NCBI GenBank assembly: GCA_001632435.1
Contig: KV424052.1
Span: forward strand, 1-64,000
Direction: 5' to 3'
DNA from: Calocera cornea HHB12733
Lineage: Eukaryota > Basidiomycota > Dacrymycetes > Dacrymycetales > Dacrymycetaceae
Length of the DNA: 64,000 bases
In this document: one piece after another, positions 56,144 through 64,000 of the stretch
Layout of the letters: each line of letters starts with the position of its first letter
How positions within the stretch are numbered: position 1 is the stretch's first letter
The notes under the pieces: generated by a model
Told to the model about the DNA's origin: nothing
Seen by the model: only the letters and a program-made list of their open reading frames with translations
The model's database searches: none
Program-made: the position numbers and the translations under genes

Positions 56144-57985
56144 CTATGAGCTCAGCTCGACTAGCTTTCCTCGGCCCTCTTCCACATAAGGTGTGATGCG
56201 AAATTCCTGGTACAAGGCAAGGCTCTGACTGAAAAGTGTTTTCGCTAGCTCCGGGCGTGCTTGTGACATGGCAACATAGGCAAGAGATCTTGTGCAGTGG
56301 GCCATCAGTAGCCGGTCTCCCAAAGCGCTAAGCTGTGCCCGGGCCGTCTCCAGCTTGTGGGCCGCCTCCTCAAATCGTTCGAGCGTGCGGAGAACATCGC
56401 CGATATCTTGCAAGCTGCAGCACAATGGTCTTCGATAGCCTCAAATTCCGCCTTCGCCTCTTCCAGCTTCGCGATTGCATGGCCAAGCTCATTGCCCATG
56501 TGGAGAACAAGCCCGATAACCCGCTTGCAATGAGCAGCTCCGCAAAGGTTTTGGACAACCATGAACTCCACTTTGGCCTCTTCGAGCGTCCGCAGCGCCT
56601 CGTCGCACTGATTGTGCCTGCCAAGAATATCGGCGAGGAGTAGCTTGCATTGGGCTGCACCGTGGCGGTGTCCGATAACCTCGAATGCTGTCTTCGCCTC
56701 CTCAAGCTTGGGCACCGCGTCGCCATACAGACATAGCCTGATTAGAATCTCTCCAATTGCAGTCGCGCATAAGGCCACACCAGTATGATCGCCCACGATC
56801 TCAAATTCTGCTTGGGCGTTGTGAAGCTTCACGATGGCATCCTCGTGTTGGTGGAGCATGCTCAAAATGCCTCCGATGCCTCGCTTGCACTCAGCTACAC
56901 CCAAATGGTTTCCAACAGCCTCAAACTATGCTACGGCCTCCTCAAACCTGGTTATCCCTTCATCATACCGACCACGCATGCAGAAAACATCCCCAATTAT
57001 TCGCGTACATTGGGCTGCGCCTAGACGATGTCCGAAGAATTCGAACTCTGCCTTGGCTTCCTCAAGCTTGGCGACCGCTTCATCGTGTCGACCAAGCATG
57101 CGAAGGCCATCGCCAATGCTTTTCGTGCAGTGAACCGCATTCATACGGTCCCCTGTTACCTCGAACTCCGACTTGGCCTCCTCCAGCATCGCATTTCCTT
57201 CAACATACTGGTCTTGTAGGCGAAAAATATCGCCGATGTTTTGAGTGCATTGGGCTGCGCCAGTCCTGTGATCCAGATTCTCCAGGGCCTTTCTGGCATA
57301 CCATAAGAGGGGCAGACAGTCTCCGAAACCAGTCACACAAGAAAACCGACACAGGTGTTGTGTTGCAAGCAAAAGTGTTGCAGAACTGTCGACCGTCGCT
57401 ACGGCACTCCAAGCATGCCGAAGAACCGCGTTGATGTTGCCAAACTCAGTGACCAGTAGACTCGTAGCTTTCCTGAACTCCCTCGTACCCACATTTTTCA
57501 CCTCATTTATGACCGCAAGAAAGTGTGAACGTGTCTCCACGAGATAGTCACCCCCTGGTGGTAGTAGGCTCAAAACGAAATCGCGTATTGGCGATAATGT
57601 CTTCAATCGCCCATTCTCGATATAGGCCAGGGCCACTCCAACAAGGGTCAGCGAGTTCCTCTTTGCCGCTTTCATGCTGGGAAGCGCTTTTGATATTTGA
57701 GAGATGGCGAGGCCATCTGGGAGAAGACTGAGGATAGACAGTAACTGCCCAGCGTGGGGATGTTTTCTCATGGTGAGAGAACTGAGGGACAGCTGGATGG
57801 AGGCGTCAAGACTCGCTAGTCGTCCTTCCCCTCCAACCTCCAATAGGGAGGTCTGTTCGGAGTTGTATGCTTCTAACAGGTCCGTCGGGGTCATGAGCTG
57901 CCCTTGATACGCCATAAGCGTGATTGCTAGAGGCAACCCATCCAGAAGCTGAGGGAGCGAGTCCAGATTGCCGTCAGTCATTCGT
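56144..57985 (-). pseudogene. 5'-truncated NLR (ARC2/winged helix + TPR) with stop and frameshift
   Basis: Homology to the intact NLR begins abruptly just upstream of the GLPL motif (DGNLDSLPQLLDGLPLAITLMAYQGQ) and runs through the winged-helix-like LLSILSLLPDGLAIS into about nine TPRs. The N-terminal domain, P-loop and Walker B are absent. The first open stretch, to 56926, ends in an in-frame TAG where the repeat consensus expects Glu (EEAVA*FEAV). The frame then continues to near 56420, where a frameshift separates the last repeats (DIGDVLRTLERFEEAAHKLE), which end at 56144. Two lesions plus the missing NTPase core make it a pseudogene. Confidence 0.75.
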
Positions 57986-58294
57986 GCACGGCCAAAGCCG
58001 AAAGTGAACAGGTAGTTACTGGTGATCGCGCTTCATCTGGCATTCGGCAATCACAGAAGCGCAGACACTGAGGGTCAGAATTGAGGAAGTTTATTAAGAT
58101 AGAGTCGGATGAGTTCAGATCAGTATGTGGAAGGATCTGACCGCAGTGTAAGCCTTAAGCAAATTCACAACTCGAAGCATACAGAAGCACAGTGCCAAGT
58201 GTGACCCGCGTATAGATTATGCTTATATAATGGAGCATCGCAGCATTTTTTTATCCTCATGGTACAGAGGACCGGCAAAGTGATGGAGGGGCCC
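57986..58294. other. Intergenic, 3' side of TPR-like gene
   Basis: About 310 nt; nothing recognised. It contains the truncation point of the NLR pseudogene at its left end. Confidence 0.5.
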
Positions 58295-61202
58295 CTACGT
58301 CCTGGTTGAACTATTCGGTTGAGGTACACCTTCCAAATCGGGCAAATGGACTGCGCCGAGCCAAGCAAGCACAATCTCCACCCTGGGTCCGTGCAAAGGG
58401 ATGTTGATCAGCCCCTTCTTCTTCTCGACCCGCGCTGCGCGATCAGCGCGCTCCTTCTCCGCTTTCCGCCGCTGACGTGCCATCACTGGTGCGAGCAGCA
58501 TGCGCACCGCATCAAGATGCTCTGCGAGGCTCGTTGCGCTTGCGGCGGGGCTTGGCGTTGAGGGTTCGTCGTAGGTGTACGAGACACCCTTGCCTTTGTG
58601 GTTGGACGAAGGCGGTGCCGCGGATACTGAAACAGGGGTATCACTCCTCGAGGAAGGGAGAGATGAGGTTGACATCCTCGTCGAGGCAGGAGCTGATACG
58701 GCCGCGGTCGACGTGCTGGACGAGTCCTCCGAGGGCGCAGGCGAGGTGCTGCTGCTCTGTGCCGAGGAGGGCGCTTGATCGAGGATCACCGTGGGCGGGG
58801 GAGCCTCGATAGCCAGCCGTCTGATAGACAAGCTGTGCGGCATCGCTCCGACCCTCCAGCCCCCCGCGAGCCGCTCGAGTACCTCTACAAACTCGGCCTG
58901 GGCCATGCTCCGCGCAGGAAGGAAGATCGGGTATCCCTCCAGTCCATCAACGAGCATCGCTGTCCTCTGGAAGGCGGACAGCAGGCCGGCAAAGTCGCCC
59001 AGCAGGAGGTGGCAGATGAGGATGCTGAAGTGCGACTCGACGAGGAGCGGGTGGTACGTCGTGAACGCCGCCGGACCGTCGGGGAAGGGCAGTGGCGGAG
59101 GCGCCGGGTGCGTCTGGGGCGATGCCTGGTGCGCGGCGAGCTGTGCCTGCCTTTCCTGCTGCTGCCCGGGCCGCTGGGACTCGGAGAGCAAGAACGCAGC
59201 CTCGACGCGCTCGGCGAGGTTGCCGGGGAAGCTCGCGCCCGTCTCGAGCGTGTCGAAGTGGGCCAGGAAGCGCTCGTGGTCCCTTACGCTCTTCCGGATG
59301 AGCCCAAAGACCGATGAGCGGAAATCCGCATCCCCAAGCCGCGCCCGATACGCGCGCAGCTTCGACCCCTCCCTCGCGCCGAGCGGGCCGTCAGGGTTGC
59401 CCATCTCCGTGCCCCCGTAACTGCCGTGCTCGAGGTAGCAGAGCCTGAGCTCGGGGAGGTCTGGCGAGGTCGGCTTGCGCACGCCCTCGAGGTTCAGGCA
59501 CGCTTGCTCGATCTGGAAGACGGCGTGCTGCAGGTAGGCGGCGCCGCGCAGGAAGAGGCACTGGGCCTCGAGCGGGCTGGGCGGGTCCGCCGTTGCCCCG
59601 CGCGCAGACTCGCCATTCCCGCCGCCCGCCTCGTCCTCATCCGCATTCCCATTCCCGTAAGCCGGCTCATGCCGATGGTCGTGTTCCCTCCCTCCCCCAC
59701 CGCGCTTCCCCCGCTTCCCAGCCTTCCCCCGCCCCCCAGGCCGGTTCGGCTTCTTCTCCGCCTCGGCGTCATGCGCGTGCCTCGCCTTGCGCAGCTGGAT
59801 AGACTGCCGGATCGCATGCGTGAAATCGCGGCACGCGAGCGGGAACTCGTCCCTGAAGCAGCGGACGATGCCGCGCGTACGGTAGTACTCGAGGTGGAGC
59901 GGGTTGGTTGCGATGAGCTCGTCGAGCACTGTGGTGGGCGTGGATTCGGCGAGTTGCCTGTCGCTCAATCAGTCTTGGTATCTCTGTATGCAAAGAACAG
60001 GGACGCACCGCGACGGGATCTTCTCATGGAAGAAATGCACGTATTTTGCATCAGCGTTGTTTGGTTCTGTATCGACCGCATCAGCCCTCAGCCCACTCAG
60101 ACAAATGCAAGCACGCACCCTGCCGCAGCACCCTCTGCGCAATATCATCCAGCGCACTAGCCCCCTGCATGACCATCACGCTTGCGGCGATCTCGTCCGC
60201 CCTGTACGCCTGTGCCAAGCGCTGCACAGCGAGTGCGCGCAGCCGATGCGTGCGCACGGCGCTCATACTCCCTCCACCCCTGTCGTTCCCCGCCCCGCCA
60301 TTCATGCCCAACCCCAGCCCGAGCCCCTGCGCAGTGCCCCAGGCGCCCTGCCCTTGCCCGTGGGAGGGAAGGTTGGCCAGGCTCGCGGCGGATAGGCCAG
60401 AGGCGGCGCGTACGGCTAGGTCCGAGGCTTCGTCGATCAGCCTGCGGATGGAGGCGACGGAGCGGAACACGCTGGGGTCGATGGGCGGCGGGGTGCGCTG
60501 CCCCGACGCGAAGGGGGAGAGGGGGTGGTCCACTGCTGCTCCAGCGCCGGAACCGTCCGGGGAGAGGCGGGCTAGGGCGGTGCTGCTGCTGCTGCTGTCG
60601 GTGTGCGGGGAGGAGGGGGAGGTGCGGCGCGCGTGAGAGGAGGGAGGAGGAAGTTGCGAGTGGAGAGGCGTGCGCCGGCGTGGAAGGGAGGGCGACGAGG
60701 GCGGGGAGGCGTTCACGTCCACGTTTAGGGCGAGGAGGGATTCGAGCAGCTCGACGGGGAGTTGCAGCCAGGGGCCCTGCGCAAGTGCAGTGTATGCATC
60801 AGCATTGTCTTTCCTGAAATAGAAGTTGGAGCGTACGTGGTAGGAGGAGATGTACCGCCAGTGCTTGTTCCGGCTGATACACAGCACGGGCGGCTCGGGC
60901 TCTTTGTCCCTCTTTCCTGCTCCCGCTGCTCCTGCGCCGGACGGGCCGTTCACCTCCCCATTCGCAGCATCCTTCTTCTTCCTCCCCTTCTTCTTCTTCT
61001 TCTTCTTCCCACCCGCAGTGGCAGGGCAGGGCACCTCGCCTTCAACCTCCTCTACCACGACAGCAGCGCCCTCTGGCGACTCCCCGTCAGAGTCGGCCTC
61101 CTCCACCGACACGGACGCGGGCGTCGCAGCGCCGTTCAGCGCGTGTCCGTTCACCCCCTTCCCCAGCGGCGGGCTCACGACCGCAGGAGCAGGCGCAGCC
61201 AT
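58295..61202 (-). CDS. Conserved fungal TPR-like protein
   Basis: Four exons: 61202-60837, 60776-60119, 60066-60009, 59957-58295; phases fit, 914 residues. Exon 1 contains a poly-Lys stretch (KKKKKKKGRKKK) after an acidic/Ala region. Helical repeat segments resemble TPRs: MVMQGASALDDIAQRVLRQ, EPNNADAKYVHFFHEKIPSR, NPLHLEYYRTRGIVRCFRDEF, CRDFTHAIRQSIQLRKA, AQCLFLRGAAYLQHAVFQIEQA, VESHFSILICHLLLGDFAGLLSAF. Long disordered Ser/Pro/Gly linkers separate them. The C-terminus (IVLAWLGAVHLPDLEGVP) is ordered. I know the general type from fungal genomes but no function. The intron at 60777-60836 is 60 nt without a stop, so retention is possible. The start is the ATG of MAAPAPAVV. Confidence 0.7.
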
Positions 61203-62196
61203 CAAGAGCGCAGTCCGAGTGTACAAGAGAATCAGCTAGCCGTGCGCGTGTCCGGGGGTGGGGCGTATCAGCAGCTCTTGAGCCGCCAGGGTCCCCGGAG
61301 CTGGAGGAGGGTTGCAAATTCTCGGCGCTGGTGGGCGCGTTCCGATGCGCGTTCGTTCCAATTTCGTTTCGTGTTCTACCGCCTAGGACTGCATATAGTT
61401 CGTGAAAAGACGCGTTCCTCCAAGTCAAAGAGCGGGCCTCGCTGTGAGCTGTTGCACTGTTGCACTGTCGCACTGTCGAGCGGTCGATGTGTGAACTGTA
61501 TGCGGCGACTCCTCCGCGCGTGCGGGTAGCGACAAGTCTCAGAAGACGCCCGCTCGGCGGTGGCTGTACGCTGACTTGGGGATGACGGCGAGCGCATCGA
61601 TGAGGCGAGAATAGGATACAGGGACTGGCCAGATAAGGCAACAAGGCACATGAATAACGCACAAGCTGTTCAACCCATTCAAACCGTTCAAGCGCCGATA
61701 GCGGTAGGAGCCATGGAGAGCAAGCACGAGTTTCTAGCGAGAACTTTACCCAAAAATACATTAGACCGACCCATAAAGAAGCGCCATTTCGGAGCAAGTA
61801 TCCCCTTTTACACACTTTTGTCTGTCAGACTTCCTGTCTCTGGACTCGTGAGCCGTGACACTTTCTCGTACCGTACCGTCCGCAGTTACTCGTATCCCGT
61901 TGCCCATTGCCGTGTACTCTTACACACCCTCTCCGGCCCATCGCATCCATCGTCCTCGACCCGCGCCACCTGCTGATCAGTCAAAGAACAGCCAGCCATA
62001 CAGAACCGCTATTCTTCTTGTTGTTGGTACAGTTTACACTTCCTCCTGCTCCTTCTCGTCGCATCGCATCGCATCGAGAGGCGTCAAGGGCGCCTTTTCC
62101 TTTTCGTCCGTGGCCGCTGACCGCGCAGGGCATCGTCTTTTCTTCTTCCCACGCACGCATCCGCAGCCGCACCGCGACCCGCAACCACATCGCGGA
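61203..62196. other. Intergenic between two minus-strand genes
   Basis: About 1 kb holding the promoter of the TPR-like gene and the 3' flank of the Myb gene. Short repeats such as GTTGCACT and CGCATCGCAT are visible, but no gene. Confidence 0.5.
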
Positions 62197-63541
62197 TCAT
62201 GACCCCCCTCCCATCCCGCCGCCCATGCCGACCCCCTCCCCGCCCAGCAAACTCATCAACTGCGCCTGCGCGTCCTCCTCTCCGCCTCCCATCCCTCTGC
62301 CCATATCCCCGCCCACGCCCACGCCGGAGACGTCCACCCCGTTCGCGAGGGAGTTAGACATGGAGCCGTTGTTGTTGTTGTTGTTGCCTGTTTGGTCCTC
62401 GGGGGAGTTGGATGGCAGCTCGTTGGGCTCGATCTCGGTGCGGTGCCGCTTGTAGTAGATTGCCCATGATAGGGCTGAATGTCGTGGATGCTACGAGGAA
62501 ACGAGAAACCAGTGAGTAAAGCGCAGCGGGAGGGAACCGGTAGCCGACGCACCATGTCCGCGAACGGCTGCCAGAACTTTGCGGTCGTCTTCCCCTGCCC
62601 GACAACACGGAGGTAGGTGATCATGTCCGCCTTATCGTCGTCGTTGAACGGGATCGCCGTGGCCCGCTTGGCCTTCTTGTTGCTCTCCTCGTCCCCGAGC
62701 TCGTCGTCCGGGTCCTCAACGGAGTAGGGCACGGGTGCAGGCGGGTGGCCGAAGATCGCCACGTGCTGCTGGACCGCGAGGCTCTCGGACTCGCGCGGCC
62801 TGCGTCGGGGGACAGACGCGGGCCCGGGGCCGGACATGCTGCTCGAGCTCGCGCTGGGCGGGAGCGCCATCGGTGGCGGCCGCGCGTTCTGCGAGGTCGG
62901 CGGGTCGAACCGCAGGATGCTTTGGTAGGTGGAGGGGAGGGAGGCGGCCGCGTTGGCAGAGGCCATGATGTCGGCGGAGGAGATGGGGATGGGCCCGTTC
63001 GGGACGGGCGGCGGTTGTGTTAGCGTCGGGGTAGTGTTGGACTTTGATTTCCTGCTCTTGGACGATTTACCGGTGGATATGCCGGGCGTGCCGTTCCCGT
63101 TGCCATTTCCAGCGTTATTGCCCTCTCCATTCCCCACACCGTTCGGGTTCGTCAACGAGCTCGTGAATATCCCCCCTCCTCCATCTTCTGCTGTGAGCCC
63201 GTTGAGATGTTCTGGTCGGAACAAGCCCGCGGCCTTCTGTAGACGCTCCCTGATCGGCGCGAGCTGCTCGTCGATCGCGTTGACCGCTTCGCGGTTCACG
63301 TCGATGATAAACTGGTGGTGCGCGCGGCGGTGGAGCATCTCGCTCATGGTGTTCCTGTCCGCCTGCAGCTGCGAGATGACGTGGGCGAGCTCGAGCCCCA
63401 TGCGCTCGACGTCCGGGTCGGACGGCAGCGGCGGCTGCATTGTGGTCGTGGTCGTGGTTGATGCTGTTGTTGCGGACGTTGATGCCGGCGCGGAGGCAGA
63501 CGGCTGAGACGTGCGCCCTGTGTGCCGCGCCCGGCGGGAGG

Positions 63542-63574
<33 letters not shown>

Positions 63575-64000
63575 TGGCCTGGGAGGGGTGCGGCGGGGGC
63601 GGCATCAGCGTGTACGACGCCTGGAGGGCGTTGGGCAGTTGGAGGGGCGGCTGCTGGGTCCAGTGCGGGCCATTAATGTCCTGCTGCTGCTGCTGGGCGG
63701 TGTGGGCGTGCTGCCCGGACGCGGTCGGGGAGGCGGCTGGCGGCTGGCCGTGCGTGTGCGCATGGGCGTGGCCGTTGTGCTGTGCGCCGGCGCCGGCGAG
63801 CTCGAGCGACACGGCGGCGTGGAGGTGCTGCTGGTCGCTGCCGATGCCTCTCGGGCCGCCGTCGTGCACACCCGCACCCACGACTGCCGCCGTCAGCCCT
63901 TGTCGGGCAGACCCGTCGGTCAGCGAGTGGTCTGGTGGACCCATCAGATGCTCGCCGCCCACCGCTGCCTGCGCCCGCGTCCGGCCGTGGTCTTCTGTCT
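62197..64000 (-). CDS. Gln-rich protein with Rap1-type Myb domain, 5' end outside window
   Basis: Two exons seen: from the window edge to 62553, and 62490-62197 (intron GTGCGT...CGTAG, phase 0). The frame is open to 64000, so the N-terminus may lie outside. The first part is rich in Gln, His, Pro and Ser, with a run of ten Gln. A helical segment follows (LELAHVISQLQADRNTMSEM, REAVNAIDEQLAPIRERLQ). A basic patch (SSKSRKSKS) and NKKAKR precede the domain split by the intron: IPFNDDDKADMITYLRVVG, KFWQPFADM, then HPRHSALSWAIYYKRH. The Asp-rich start, the PRHSALSW helix and the YKRH end fit the Rap1/TERF2IP Myb type. The C-terminus is Gly/Met/Asn-rich. DNA binding is inferred; a telomere role is only a possibility. 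Confidence 0.7.
63544..63573. repeat. CAG/CTG repeat coding poly-Gln
   Basis: Ten consecutive Gln codons (CAG on the minus strand) in the Gln-rich Myb-domain gene. Confidence 0.9.

Overview
The window reads as nuclear DNA of a filamentous basidiomycete, most likely an Agaricomycete. Genes are dense and carry many ~45-60 nt GT-AG introns. The gene content (importin-9, COG8, RMT2, GH47 and GH3 enzymes, a STAND/NLR family with an N-terminal domain, an NB-ARC and TPRs) fits a mushroom-forming fungus. No rRNA, tRNA or CRISPR array could be recognised by eye.

Layout. 1-5300 is an AT-richer island. It holds the 3' part of a transposon-type gene that joins a MULE-like transposase, a USP-like cysteine-peptidase domain, a PHD finger and a Tudor-like segment, followed by two small opposite-strand genes and a palindrome near the island's edge. 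5.9-10.1 kb is ordinary housekeeping DNA: COG8, an unknown acidic-tailed protein and an F-box/LRR-like protein. 10.8-12.4 kb is an NLR relative that has lost its NB-ARC. 13.4-17.6 kb holds homogentisate 1,2-dioxygenase with an unusual presequence-like extension, and RMT2. 17.8-21.5 kb is a decayed NLR. 22.3-28.3 kb holds an unknown Cys-motif protein, importin-9 and mitochondrial uS15.

28.7-55.3 kb is the most unusual part. Two ~7.8 kb arms in inverted orientation each carry one copy of a 14-exon-class gene for a ~2,045-residue protein that I do not recognise. Between the arms lie the best-preserved NLR, a PA14-containing GH3 beta-glucosidase and a type II membrane GH47 alpha-mannosidase. The two copies are a mosaic. 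The promoter and N-terminal third are clearly diverged. The central ~3.2 kb is almost identical including introns, which points to gene conversion. The C-terminal exon differs mostly at silent sites near its end, which points to purifying selection. An 11-nt microexon with conserved splice sites keeps frame in one copy and would break it in the other.

56.1-58.0 kb is a fourth, 5'-truncated NLR pseudogene. 58.3-61.2 kb is a TPR-like conserved protein. 62.2 kb to the window end is a Gln-rich protein with a Rap1-type Myb domain, cut by the window edge.

Functional picture: a syntenic housekeeping background (vesicle tethering, nuclear import, mitochondrial translation, tyrosine catabolism, N-glycan trimming) is interrupted by fast-turnover material: a transposon, an NLR birth-and-death cluster and the inverted giant-gene pair. 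All exon coordinates were derived by reading splice sites by eye, with phases checked by arithmetic.
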